Assembly: GCF_023091865.1 (NCBI RefSeq)
Contig: NZ_JAHXDI010000002.1
Location: 372,001-436,000 of the forward strand
Source: Chromohalobacter moromii
GTDB taxonomy: Bacteria; Pseudomonadota; Gammaproteobacteria; Pseudomonadales; Halomonadaceae
Reading direction: 5' to 3'
DNA: 64,000 bases
The position numbers and the translations under genes were made by a program. Under the pieces are notes generated by a model. That model saw only the letters and a program-made list of their open reading frames with translations. It was not told the DNA's origin and made no database searches. Of this stretch, positions 27,357 to 35,998 are shown one piece after another (within the stretch, counting starts at the first letter, position 1; each line of letters opens with the position of its first letter).

Positions 27357-27660
27357 TCAGCGGCCGTGTGTCGATGGCCGGCGAGGGGAGAGTGGCTCAA
27401 GCCGCATGAAGCGGGCGTGCCCGAAGTGCTCGTAGTGACGCCGCTCGGCGGGCACGCCGAGTTCTTGCAGCGCCTCGTCGATCGCGGTCATGAAGCCCTG
27501 TGGACCGACGAAATAGCATTCGGGCGAATCGTCGGGTAGGTAGCGTCCAGCAACTCGCGGTTGACGCGGCCGATGTGGTCGGCCCGGTCGTCCCGTTCCC
27601 CCCGTTCCCCCCGTTCGTAGAGTGTCACCGATGTCGATGTGCCGGGGTAACTGGTCGGGT
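27357..27660 (-). pseudogene. hmp: C-terminal remnant of flavohaemoprotein Hmp (NO dioxygenase)
   Basis: The minus strand encodes VTLYERGERGERDDRADHIG then RVNRELLDA, and after a one-base frame change near 27541 YLPDDSPECYFVGPQGFMTA and ERRHYEHFGHARFM, ending at a stop at 27357. This is the end of the NAD-binding domain of Hmp (ECYFVGPQGFM is typical). The globin and FAD domains are absent. A short GGGGGAACG repeat gives the ERGERGER run. It is a decayed fragment between the antiporter terminator and narG. Confidence 0.65.
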
Positions 27661-27680
27661 GGTAAACCGTGCCGAACGAA

Positions 27681-27704
27681 ATTGCCCCACTGATGTGGGG
27701 CAAT
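27681..27704 (-). terminator. Hairpin downstream of narG
   Basis: ATTGCCCCAC and its exact complement are separated by TGAT, 25 bases after the narG stop. The T-rich run after it on the minus strand is short (TTTCGTT). Confidence 0.65.
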
Positions 27705-27728
27705 TCGTTGGCAGGTGAGTCGCTGGCT

Positions 27729-30700
27729 TCAGCCTTCCACTTTGGCCTGCACGCTGTCGTTGCCTTCGTCGTCCAGCCAGTCGATGTGGTGCATCTTGCG
27801 CACGATGACGAACTCGTCACGGTTGGAGCCCACGGTCCCGTAGTAGTTGAAGCTGTAGGACAACTGGGCGTAGCCGCCGATCATGTGGGTTGGTTTGGGG
27901 CAGACGCGGGTCACCGAGTTGTGGATACCGCCACGGGTGCCGGTCACTTCCGATCCGGGCACGTTCACGATGCGCTCCTGGGCGTGGTACATCATCGCCA
28001 TGCCGTTCTTGACCCGTTGGCTGACCACCGCCCGGGCGGCTATCGCGCCGTTGGCGTTGTACAGCTCGATCCAGTCGTTGTCCTCCACGCCGATGGCACG
28101 TGCATCGTCCTCGGACAGCCAGACGATGGGGCCACCGCGCGACAGCGTCAGCATCAACAGGTTATCGCTGTAGGTGGAGTGAATGCCCCACTTTTGGTGC
28201 GGGGTGATCCAGTTCAGCGCGATCTCCGGGTTGCCGTTGCTCTTGTGCTCCGTGATGCCGGTCATCGCCTTGGTGTTGATCGGCGGGCGGTAGACCAGCA
28301 GGCTCTCGCCGAAGGCACGCATCCAGGGGTGGTCCTGATAGAACTGCTGGCGGCCGGTCACGGTACGCCACGGAATCAACTCGTGGACGTTAGTGTAGCC
28401 CGCGTTGTACGACACGTGCTCGTCCTCGAGGCCCGACCAGGTGGGACTGGAGATAATCTTGCGCGGCTGAGCGACGATGTCGCGGAAGCGGATCTTCTCC
28501 TCGTGCTTGGGCAGCGCCAGGTGGGCGTGCTCGCGGCCGGTGATCTTGGACAGCTCATTCCAGGCCTTGACCGCCACGTTGCCGTTGGTCTCGGGGGCCA
28601 GCGTCAGAATCATCTCGGCGGCATCGATGGCCGTCTCGATGTTCGGACGGCCTGCGGCCGGACCCTCGGTCTTGCGCTGGTTGAGCTTGCCGAGCAACTC
28701 GACCTCGGGCTGGGTCTGCCAACTGATGCCCTTGCCGCCGTTGCCCAGGGTGTCGAGCAGCGGACCCACCGAGGTGAAGCGCTCATAGGTCGCCGGATAG
28801 TCACGCTGCACCGCGATCAGGTGCGGCAGGGTCTTGCCGGGAATCGGCTCGCACTCGCCTTTCTTCCAGTCCTTGACTTCGGCCTGGGCCAGCTCGGCCG
28901 GGGAGTCGTGCTGCATGGGCAGGGTGACGATATCGGTCTCTTGGCCCAGGTGGCCCTCGCAGGCCTTGGAGAAGGCCTTGGCGATGCCCTTGTAGATGTC
29001 CCAGTCGCTGCGCGCTTCCCAGGCAGGGTCGGTGGCGGCGGTCAGCGGGTGGATGAACGGGTGCATGTCCGAGGTGTTGAGGTCATCTTTCTCGTACCAG
29101 GTCGCCGTCGGCAATACCACGTCAGAGTACAGGCAGGTGGTGGACATGCGGAAGTCCAGGGTCACCAGCAGGTCGACCTTGCCCTCCGGGGCATCATCGT
29201 GCCAAGTGACTTCCTCGGGCAGCGTACCGTCCGTGTCGCCCAGATCCTTGCCCTGCAGGCCATGCTTGGTGCCCAGCAGGTACTTGAGCATGTACTCGTG
29301 GCCCTTGCCGGAGGAGCCGAGGAGGTTGGAGCGCCACACGAACATGTTGCGCGGGAAGTTCTGTGGGCTGTCCGGGTCCTCGGCGGCGAAGCGCAGGTTG
29401 CCGCTCTTGAGCTGGGCAACCACATAATCGGCCGGCTCGAGGCCGGCGACGCGGGCGGCCTCGGCGAGCTGCAGTGGGTTGGTGTCGAGCTGCGGCGCGG
29501 AGGGCAGCCAGCCCATGCGCTCGGCGCGCACGTTGAAATCGACCAGGCTTCCCGTGAAGTCCTCGCGACGCGCCATGGGCGAGAGCAGCTCGCTTATTTC
29601 GAGCTTCTCGTAGCGCCACTGGCTGGAGTGATTGTAGAAGAACGAGGTGCCGTTCATGTGGCGCGGCGGACGCTGCCAGTCGAGGCCGAAGGCCAGCGGA
29701 GTCCAGCCGGTCTGCGGGCGCAGCTTCTCTTGGCCCACGTAGTGCGCCCAGCCGCCGCCGCTCTGGCCGATACAGCCGCACAGGATCAGCATGTTGATCA
29801 GGCCGCGGTAGTTCATGTCCATGTGGTACCAGTGGTTCATACCGGCACCAACGATGATCATGCTGCGCCCCCGGGTCTTGTCGGCGGTATCGGCGAATTC
29901 GCGCGCAAGGCGGATGGCCTGGGCGGCGGGCACGCCGGTTATCCGCTCCTGCCAGGCGGGGGTGTACGGACGCACCTGGTCGTAGGCGGTGGCGCCGTCG
30001 TCCTCGCCCTCGGTGCCCAGGCCGCGGTCGATACCGTAGTTGGCGACCATCAGATCGAACACGGTCACCGCCAGCACCTCGCGACCGTCGGCCAGGGTCA
30101 GGCGCTTGGCCGGCAGGTTGTGATAGAGCACGTCGTTGCCAGCGACATGATCGAAATGTTCGTGGGCAATGCCGCCGAAGTAGGGGAAACCGACCCTGGC
30201 GACGCTGTCGTGGCTCTCGTCCAGCGACAGCTGCAGGGAGACCTCATTGCCCTCGGCGTCGAGCGGCTCGAGGTTCCAGCGACCCTTGCCGCCTTCCTTT
30301 TCACCCCAGCGGAAGCCGATGGAGCCGCGCGGTACCACCAGGCGATTGCCGGTCTCGTCCCAGGCCACGGTCTTCCAATCCGGGTTGTTGTCCTGGCCCA
30401 GGTTGGCGTCGAAGTCGCTGGCGCGCAGCTGCTTGCCGGGCGCAAAGCTGCCATCCTCACGGGCCTCCAGCTCGACCAGGAACGGCATGTCGGTATAGCG
30501 ACGCACGTAGTCGGTGAAATAGGCGCTGGGCTTGGCGAGGTGGAATTCCTTGAGGATCACGTGGCCCATGGCCATCGCCAGTGCCGCGTCGGTGCCCTGC
30601 TTGGGGCTCAGCCACTCGTCGCACAGCTTGGCGACCTCGGCGTAGTCCGGGGTAATGGCCACGGTCTTGGTGCCCTTGTAGCGCACCTCGGTGAAGAAGT

Positions 30701-31496
30701 GGGCGTCGGGTGTGCGCGTCTGCGGGACGTTGGAGCCCCAGGCGATGATGTAGCTGGAGTTGTACCAGTCGGCGGACTCGGGCACGTCGGTCTGCTCGCC
30801 CCAGGTCTGCGGCGAGGCCGGCGGCAAATCGCAGTACCAGTCGTAGAACGACAGGCACACCCCGCCGATCAGCGACAGGTAACGTGCGCCGGCGGCATAG
30901 GAGACCATCGACATCGCCGGGATCGGTGAGAAGCCGATGATGCGGTCGGGGCCGTACTGCTTGGCGGTGTAGACGTTGGACGCCGCGATCAGGGTTTCCA
31001 GCTCGTCCCAGTCGGCGCGCACGAAGCCGCCCATACCGCGAACCTTCTTGTACTGCGCGGTCTTCTCGGGGTTCTCGACGATGGAGGCCCAGGCCAGCAC
31101 CGGATCGACGTGCTGGGACAGCGCCTCGCGCCACAGCTTGATCAGGCGCTTGCGCACCAGCGGGTACTTGAGACGGTTGGCGCTGTAGATATACCAGGAG
31201 TAGCTGGCCCCGCGCGGACAGCCGCGCGGTTCGTGGTTGGGCAGGTCGGGACGGGTGCGCGGATAGTCGGTCTGCTGGGTTTCCCAGGTGACCAGGCCAT
31301 TCTTGACGTAGATCTTCCAGCTGCACGAGCCGGTACAGTTCACCCCGTGGGTGGAGCGCACGATCTTGTCGTGCTGCCAGCGGGCGCGATAACCGTCTTC
31401 CCAGTCGCGGGTTTCGTCACGGGTCTCGCCATGGCCATTGGCAAATGCCTCTCGGGGCTTGCCCAGATACTGCAGTCGGTCGAGGAAATGGCTCAT
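27729..31496 (-). CDS. narG: Respiratory nitrate reductase alpha subunit NarG
   Basis: This 1255-residue catalytic subunit binds molybdo-bis(guanine dinucleotide) and an N-terminal [4Fe-4S] cluster. Visible marks are STHGVNCTGSCSWKIYVKNG with the His/Cys cluster ligands, NHEPRGCPRGASYSWY with the last cysteine, and the active-site region YNSSYIIAWGSNVPQTRTPD. It reduces nitrate to nitrite at the cytoplasmic face of the membrane. It is normally followed by narHJI. Here it stands alone, ends at a hairpin, and narH begins about 9.6 kb away. The ATG follows GAGGCAAGATATA. Confidence 0.95.
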   Translation of the reverse strand: MSHFLDRLQYLGKPREAFANGHGETRDETRDWEDGYRARWQHDKIVRSTHGVNCTGSCSWKIYVKNGLVTWETQQTDYPRTRPDLPNHEPRGCPRGASYSWYIYSANRLKYPLVRKRLIKLWREALSQHVDPVLAWASIVENPEKTAQYKKVRGMGGFVRADWDELETLIAASNVYTAKQYGPDRIIGFSPIPAMSMVSYAAGARYLSLIGGVCLSFYDWYCDLPPASPQTWGEQTDVPESADWYNSSYIIAWGSNVPQTRTPDAHFFTEVRYKGTKTVAITPDYAEVAKLCDEWLSPKQGTDAALAMAMGHVILKEFHLAKPSAYFTDYVRRYTDMPFLVELEAREDGSFAPGKQLRASDFDANLGQDNNPDWKTVAWDETGNRLVVPRGSIGFRWGEKEGGKGRWNLEPLDAEGNEVSLQLSLDESHDSVARVGFPYFGGIAHEHFDHVAGNDVLYHNLPAKRLTLADGREVLAVTVFDLMVANYGIDRGLGTEGEDDGATAYDQVRPYTPAWQERITGVPAAQAIRLAREFADTADKTRGRSMIIVGAGMNHWYHMDMNYRGLINMLILCGCIGQSGGGWAHYVGQEKLRPQTGWTPLAFGLDWQRPPRHMNGTSFFYNHSSQWRYEKLEISELLSPMARREDFTGSLVDFNVRAERMGWLPSAPQLDTNPLQLAEAARVAGLEPADYVVAQLKSGNLRFAAEDPDSPQNFPRNMFVWRSNLLGSSGKGHEYMLKYLLGTKHGLQGKDLGDTDGTLPEEVTWHDDAPEGKVDLLVTLDFRMSTTCLYSDVVLPTATWYEKDDLNTSDMHPFIHPLTAATDPAWEARSDWDIYKGIAKAFSKACEGHLGQETDIVTLPMQHDSPAELAQAEVKDWKKGECEPIPGKTLPHLIAVQRDYPATYERFTSVGPLLDTLGNGGKGISWQTQPEVELLGKLNQRKTEGPAAGRPNIETAIDAAEMILTLAPETNGNVAVKAWNELSKITGREHAHLALPKHEEKIRFRDIVAQPRKIISSPTWSGLEDEHVSYNAGYTNVHELIPWRTVTGRQQFYQDHPWMRAFGESLLVYRPPINTKAMTGITEHKSNGNPEIALNWITPHQKWGIHSTYSDNLLMLTLSRGGPIVWLSEDDARAIGVEDNDWIELYNANGAIAARAVVSQRVKNGMAMMYHAQERIVNVPGSEVTGTRGGIHNSVTRVCPKPTHMIGGYAQLSYSFNYYGTVGSNRDEFVIVRKMHHIDWLDDEGNDSVQAKVEG

Positions 31497-31584
31497 TATA
31501 TCTTGCCTCTATGGAGTCCGGTCAGGAGTCAGGGAGTCGTCTCGGTCATATCGCCGGGGCCAATGAGGTATGGCTGCGCCAGCA

Positions 31585-31666
31585 GGCTTGCCATGGCGAA
31601 CCTCCCATGCATGAACTGAACCCACCATAAGGAGCCTACGTCGGGTCGATTTTGATTTCAGTCAAG
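31585..31666 (-). promoter_or_regulatory. narG promoter region, similar to narK1 promoter
   Basis: This stretch aligns by eye with 21392-21473 before narK1: shared GGCTTGCCAT, a CCTCCC run, CCACCATA (TATGGT -10 on the transcribed strand) and an FNR-type box at the same relative place. Confidence 0.55.
31652..31665 (-). promoter_or_regulatory. FNR/ANR box between narG and the FNR-type regulator
   Basis: TTGATTTCAGTCAA matches the FNR consensus at nine of ten positions. It lies 162 bases before narG and about 143 before the divergent regulator, so autoregulation is possible. Confidence 0.7.
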
Positions 31667-31710
31667 TTGGGTAGCGAACTCCTTCGCTTACCTCGCAATA
31701 TCACCCGGAC

Positions 31711-31726
31711 TACCTCTAAAGGGTTA
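31711..31726. promoter_or_regulatory. NarL 7-2-7 site upstream of narG
   Basis: TACCTCTAAAGGGTTA has two inverted heptamers with a two-base gap and lies 60 bases upstream of the FNR box, matching the layout at narK1 and narH. Confidence 0.55.
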
Positions 31727-31801
31727 TCGGGGGCTAAGCGGGGGTTGGGTAACATCGTGCTCATGATGTTGCGTAACCCCCGCAGGAAGGAGAAATACGC
31801 C

Positions 31802-32548
31802 ATGACCCGCATTGCCACGCTGAGCGAATCGCGCGATAGCTGCCACAACTGTCGTCTGCGCACGCTGTGCCTGCCCGACAATCTGCCGAAGGAAGACATC
31901 GGGAAGCTGGAAGGGATCGTGCAGCGTCGCAAGCCGGTATCCCGGGGGGGCTATCTATTCCAGGCCGGGCAGCGTTTCAACTCGATCTATGCGGTGCGCA
32001 CCGGGGCCGTGAAGACGTCGACCCTGATGGCCAATGGCGACGAACATATCTCGGGATTTCACCTGCCGGGCGAAGTCATTGGCCTCGATGCCATCGTCTC
32101 GCGGGATCACCCGTCGAGCGCGATCGCCCTGGAAACGGCCAGTATTTGCGAGATTCCTTACGCCGAACTGGAAACCCTGAGCGAACGCACGCCGGCCCTG
32201 CAGCATCGGCTGATGCGCATCATGAGCCGCGAACTGCTCGCCGAGCAGAGCACCAATCATCTACTGTCGCGTCGTTCCGCTGAACAGCGCCTGGCCGTCG
32301 TGCTGCTCAAGTTCTCGGAGCGCTTCGCCGATCGTGGCCTCTCGGCGCTGCGCTTTCGCTTGCCGATGTCGCGCCTCGACCTGGGCAACTACCTGGGCCT
32401 GGTGCCCGAGACCATGAGCCGCACCTTCCGCCGCCTGGAGGAGCAGGGCCTGGTCAGCATCGCCGGAAAGGAGATCGAGATCGTCGATAGCGGCGCGATG
32501 AAGGCACTGGCATTCGGCGCAGAAGGTTCACAGACGGCGCGGACCTGA
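31802..32548 (+). CDS. anr: FNR/ANR-type oxygen-sensing transcriptional regulator
   Basis: The 248-residue Crp-family protein has the N-terminal cysteine set CHNCRLRTLC (C-x2-C-x5-C) plus a fourth cysteine in ETASICEIPY, the ligands of the oxygen-labile [4Fe-4S] cluster of FNR. The recognition helix reads VPETMSRTFRRLEEQG, keeping the E-xx-SR contacts for TTGAT half-sites, which fits the many boxes in the window. The ATG at 31802 follows AAGGAGAAATACGCC; an upstream in-frame start at 31652 overlaps the narG control region. Confidence 0.9.
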   Translation: MTRIATLSESRDSCHNCRLRTLCLPDNLPKEDIGKLEGIVQRRKPVSRGGYLFQAGQRFNSIYAVRTGAVKTSTLMANGDEHISGFHLPGEVIGLDAIVSRDHPSSAIALETASICEIPYAELETLSERTPALQHRLMRIMSRELLAEQSTNHLLSRRSAEQRLAVVLLKFSERFADRGLSALRFRLPMSRLDLGNYLGLVPETMSRTFRRLEEQGLVSIAGKEIEIVDSGAMKALAFGAEGSQTART

Positions 32549-32576
32549 GCGGGAGCGCGATGCATCTCATGGCGGC

Positions 32577-32590
32577 GTGACTTCAGTCAA
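32577..32590 (+). promoter_or_regulatory. FNR/ANR box upstream of the HemN-like gene
   Basis: GTGACTTCAGTCAA matches part of the FNR consensus, with a strong right half. Its centre is 66 bases before the ATG at 32650. A GTG start at 32617 would lie upstream of the expected transcript start. Confidence 0.5.
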
Positions 32591-32649
32591 CCTGGCCGTC
32601 CGCAGCGGGCGCTAGAGTGAGTCTGGATATACTCGCTCTGGTAATCGAA

Positions 32650-33981
32650 ATGACCCGCTTCCTCAATCCTGTCCTTCTCGGTAAGCATGATCGTCCGGCT
32701 CCGGATTATGGGATCTTTCCCAGCCTGGTCCGCTTTCCTGCAAAGCTCACAGCAGACGATTACCGGCTGGCGGCGCATGGCAGTAACGAAGACCCCATCC
32801 CCAAACCATTGACGGCTCATGTGCATGTGCCCGCCAGGTTGGGCCACGAGGTCAATGGGGCGGCTCGCTATCTATCTTATCTCAAGCATGAAATAGCGCT
32901 TCAGGGGAGCCTGTTTGATGTCGACCGCTGCATCGAGCAACTTGTTCTGACCGGGAATGGCGCGGGGTGCCTTGGCGATGACCAGTTGGCCGGCCTGATG
33001 ACCGAGTTGCGTCGCCATTTCGGGCTAAAGCGCAGCCGCGACAGGGACTTTTCGCTGCGCACCGGGCCGAACCGTCTGTCGCCGCAACGCTTGGCCGATT
33101 TGATTGCCCTTGGCTTCAACCGGTTCAATATCGATATACGGGATGCCGGGGCCGCGGCGATAGAGCGCCTGGTCGAGATCCAGGCCGCGTCTCGCCACGC
33201 TTATCTTCACCCGCCCACTCTCGAGTTGGCGCTGCGGCTGCCTGGACGGACGCCCGCTGGTTTCTCGGCGCTGCTCGAACGCTTGGTATGCCTACGTCCC
33301 GAGCGTATTACCCTGTCTCGCGATGTAGGTCACTGCACAGCTGACTGGCCAAGGGGCTCTGGCGGTTCAGTGCCGGGCGATCTGGGCGGCACGCCCGAGC
33401 GTAGCGAGACCTTGGCCCTCCTTGTACAAGGTATAGAACGCCTGGTGGCGGAGGGCTACGTACATACAGGCATGGGGCGGCTTGTCCTTTCCAGCGATAC
33501 GTTGGTAGCAGCGCAACGCCGTGGGTGGTCGCAGCGCTGCCTCGAGGGTTATCACCTCCACGGCGATTCCGACTGTATCGGGTTCGGTGTTGGTGCGATC
33601 AGCCATGTCGCCGATGGGTACTACCAGAATGGACGAAAATTACCGGACTATTATGCCCGCCTAGACGCCGGCGAGTTGGCCATCTGCCGGGGCTATGAGC
33701 TGAACGCCGATGACAGGGTGAGGCGCGATGTCATCCAACGCCTCATGGGAAGCGGCGACGTCCCTTATACGGCTATCGAGAAACGCCATCGCATCGTGTT
33801 TCGCAACTATTTCGCCCCCGAGCTGCTGGTCCTGCAGGAGATGGCCGGCGATGGTCTGGTCGACATCCGACGTGATCGTATTGCACTGACGCCGCCGGGA
33901 CGGTTACTGCCGAACCGTCTCGCCATGGTCTTCGACGGCGCCTTCAGCGAATCGAAACCGCGGTACTTGCAGATGGTTTGA
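32650..33981 (+). CDS. HemN-like protein lacking the radical-SAM cysteine motif
   Basis: The 443-residue product aligns along its length with the genuine HemN at 50268-51656: PKPLTAHVHVP against PKPLSVYVHIP, YLSYLKHEIALQGSLFD against YLGYLKREIALHAELFD, and a full C-terminal HemN domain (GYHLHGDSDCIGFGVGAIS). Where HemN has CMSLCYYCAC this protein reads ARLGHEVNGAA, and the SAM-binding GGGTPT has become GNGAGC. The reading frame is intact, so it is more likely a repurposed non-enzymatic relative than a fresh pseudogene. It is convergent with nirK and preceded by an FNR-type box. Confidence 0.8.
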   Translation: MTRFLNPVLLGKHDRPAPDYGIFPSLVRFPAKLTADDYRLAAHGSNEDPIPKPLTAHVHVPARLGHEVNGAARYLSYLKHEIALQGSLFDVDRCIEQLVLTGNGAGCLGDDQLAGLMTELRRHFGLKRSRDRDFSLRTGPNRLSPQRLADLIALGFNRFNIDIRDAGAAAIERLVEIQAASRHAYLHPPTLELALRLPGRTPAGFSALLERLVCLRPERITLSRDVGHCTADWPRGSGGSVPGDLGGTPERSETLALLVQGIERLVAEGYVHTGMGRLVLSSDTLVAAQRRGWSQRCLEGYHLHGDSDCIGFGVGAISHVADGYYQNGRKLPDYYARLDAGELAICRGYELNADDRVRRDVIQRLMGSGDVPYTAIEKRHRIVFRNYFAPELLVLQEMAGDGLVDIRRDRIALTPPGRLLPNRLAMVFDGAFSESKPRYLQMV

Positions 33982-34064
33982 AGATGGTGTGATCGGCGCT
34001 GCCACGTTGACATCGTGCGGAGGGCGCCGTTGTCTTGGAGGGGACAGCGGCTGACGATGAGTTA

Positions 34065-35495
34065 TCAATGCTCGGGGGCGCGCGGGGCCTGAAAAATGTC
34101 GCTGTTGCTATCGCCATGTACCGTCAGGAAGCCTACGAGGCCTTTCTCGACACGGGCCAGGGCATGGTCCACCAACGTATATGTACCTGGATAATCGACC
34201 TTGAACTCGACCATGGCGGTGCTGCCTGGGGGGACTGAGATGGTCTGCACATCGGTCAGCGGAGGACTGGTCAACGATCCTAGGTTGTAAACCTTGTCGA
34301 AGGTCTCACCGATGATATGGAAACTGGACGTTTTGTTGGGGCCGCCGACGCCGAAGAAGATACGCACGGTTTCGCCGACTCTGGCTTCCATCTTGTGGAT
34401 GCCGGTCAATGCGCCAACCGCGCCGTTGAACGTGAAATAGTCGGGTCTTTCGGCGAGTAGTTTGTCGAGCGAAAATGCTTGAAGACCTGAGCTACCGTGC
34501 GGCTCCCGGGTATAGATTTCGCCCTGCATCACATAGAACTCTCTGTCTACCGGCGTCAGACCTCCTTCGGGCTCGACCAGGATCATGCCGTACATGCCGT
34601 TGGCGATATGCTGAGCTACCATCGGCGTCGCGCAGTGATAGACATAAAGCCCCGGCTTCAGGGGCTTGAAGGTAAAACGCCTGGATTGCCCCGGAGCGAC
34701 TTGTGTAACCTTGCCGCCGCCACCGGGGCCGGTAGCGGCATGCAGGTCTATCGAGTGGATATGATGGCTGCTTGCGTCATTGGTCAGATTGACGGTGACT
34801 GTGTCGCCCACCCGAACACGCAGAAAGGGGCCGGGTACCTTGCGATTGAAGGTCCAGTATGTGTAGCTTGAGTCATCCGCAAGGTGGCCGGCGGCCTCGC
34901 TGGCTTCCAGGTTCAGTGTGACATGCTGGGGGGCGCGCGTGCCGACAGGCCGGCCCACTGCAGTAGGGGACTGTGAAATGGTGGCCGTATCGCCGCCAGG
35001 CCCTTCCTGTTTGGCCCCTTTCTGTTCTGTCTCTTTCCGTTCTCTTTCTTCCTGTTTGGGATCAACGATGAACCGGCCGGTCATGCCCATAGACTTGTGA
35101 CCGGGCAGGGAGCATTGATACTCGAATGTCCCGCTGTGGTCGGCTTTGAAGACGATCGTGGTTGTCGCCCCTTGGGTACCGATACGCTCCGAATCGACAT
35201 TGAATTCGGACACCACGATATCGTGAATTGCGCCATCCCCGTTGATCAGCTCGATCTGGACGATAGCGCCCTCGGGAGCGTTGAGATCGGGATTGACCTG
35301 CCCCTTGATAGCACCGCTTTCGCCGACGAAGGCCCAGTGGCCGTCGACGATAGCCGTGCGCAATGTGTAGCTTACGTCCGGTGCCGCATCGCTGGAAACG
35401 TCGCGACTTTCTTGCGCCGCGAGGCTCGTATCGAACACCAGTCCGATCAGGAAGAAAAGTATGCAAGCGATCGACTGGCGAGGGGCTGCATTCAT
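34065..35495 (-). CDS. nirK: Copper-containing nitrite reductase NirK with an extra N-terminal cupredoxin domain
   Basis: This 476-residue exported enzyme starts MNAAPRQSIACILFFLIGLV, a signal peptide. Residues about 35-145 form a cupredoxin with a full type 1 copper set ending CSLPGHKSMGM. A charged linker of about 40 residues follows, then the two-domain nitrite reductase: HIHSIDLHAATG (active-site Asp, type 2 histidines), YHCATPMVAQHIANGMYG and SSFHIIGETFDKVY. It reduces nitrite to NO in the periplasm. Fused cupredoxins are known in some NirK, as in Hyphomicrobium. An FNR-type box lies 77 bases upstream. Confidence 0.92.
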   Translation of the reverse strand: MNAAPRQSIACILFFLIGLVFDTSLAAQESRDVSSDAAPDVSYTLRTAIVDGHWAFVGESGAIKGQVNPDLNAPEGAIVQIELINGDGAIHDIVVSEFNVDSERIGTQGATTTIVFKADHSGTFEYQCSLPGHKSMGMTGRFIVDPKQEERERKETEQKGAKQEGPGGDTATISQSPTAVGRPVGTRAPQHVTLNLEASEAAGHLADDSSYTYWTFNRKVPGPFLRVRVGDTVTVNLTNDASSHHIHSIDLHAATGPGGGGKVTQVAPGQSRRFTFKPLKPGLYVYHCATPMVAQHIANGMYGMILVEPEGGLTPVDREFYVMQGEIYTREPHGSSGLQAFSLDKLLAERPDYFTFNGAVGALTGIHKMEARVGETVRIFFGVGGPNKTSSFHIIGETFDKVYNLGSLTSPPLTDVQTISVPPGSTAMVEFKVDYPGTYTLVDHALARVEKGLVGFLTVHGDSNSDIFQAPRAPEH

Positions 35496-35565
35496 CAAGG
35501 TCTTATCCTTGCTGAGACGAACTTGAAATATGCCCGAAAAATAACACTCCAAGGGGGCTCCATGA

Positions 35566-35579
35566 TTGATTCGACTCAA
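35566..35579 (-). promoter_or_regulatory. FNR/ANR box upstream of nirK
   Basis: TTGATTCGACTCAA matches the FNR consensus at nine of ten positions, centred 77 bases before the nirK start. Confidence 0.65.
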
Positions 35580-35607
35580 GGAAGCTCGACTTCGGGTTCG
35601 CCGATTT

Positions 35608-35997
35608 TCAGACAGAGCGTAGCCAGGAAAGCGGATGGTGATTGATAGCTACCCCGACGATATACATGAAGATGGCGATCGCGACGAGTGCCGCCGCGGC
35701 GCGGATAGTCGGCGTCCTGCCGCGCTTGATGGCCAGGGTGCCAATGATGATGTAGGCCACCAGGCCGACCAGCTTGGCCGCCAGCCACGGGTGCTGGGTA
35801 GGCCAGGCTTTCGACATGACCATCAGTGTGATACCCGCCGCCAGCAGTACCGTATCGATTAGATGCGGCAACACCTTCACCCAGCGCTGCCGACGTCGCG
35901 GCGACTCCCTTACCGACCACCAGGCGCGCAGGCTGAATAGCGCCAGACTGAGAGCGGCGGCGGTGATGTGGACCTGCTTGATCAGGGAATAGTCCAT
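35608..35997 (-). CDS. SirB2-family inner-membrane protein
   Basis: This 129-residue protein has four membrane segments and the SirB pattern: YSLIKQVHITAAALSLALF, LPHLIDTVLLAAGITLMVM, AAKLVGLVAYIIIGTLAIKRG and a closing VGVAINHHPLSWL. The conserved histidines suggest metal or haem binding, but the role is not known. It starts one base after the stop of the NrdG-like gene, so the two are translationally linked. The ATG at 35997 fits the family; longer frames are unsupported. Confidence 0.8.
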   Translation of the reverse strand: MDYSLIKQVHITAAALSLALFSLRAWWSVRESPRRRQRWVKVLPHLIDTVLLAAGITLMVMSKAWPTQHPWLAAKLVGLVAYIIIGTLAIKRGRTPTIRAAAALVAIAIFMYIVGVAINHHPLSWLRSV

Positions 35998-35998
35998 A

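Noticed and set aside
27669-30929. 1086-codon open frame on the plus strand opposite narG
   Set aside because: It is a by-product of GC-rich codon use in narG; the translated sequence is low in recognisable motifs, and NarG on the other strand is unmistakable.
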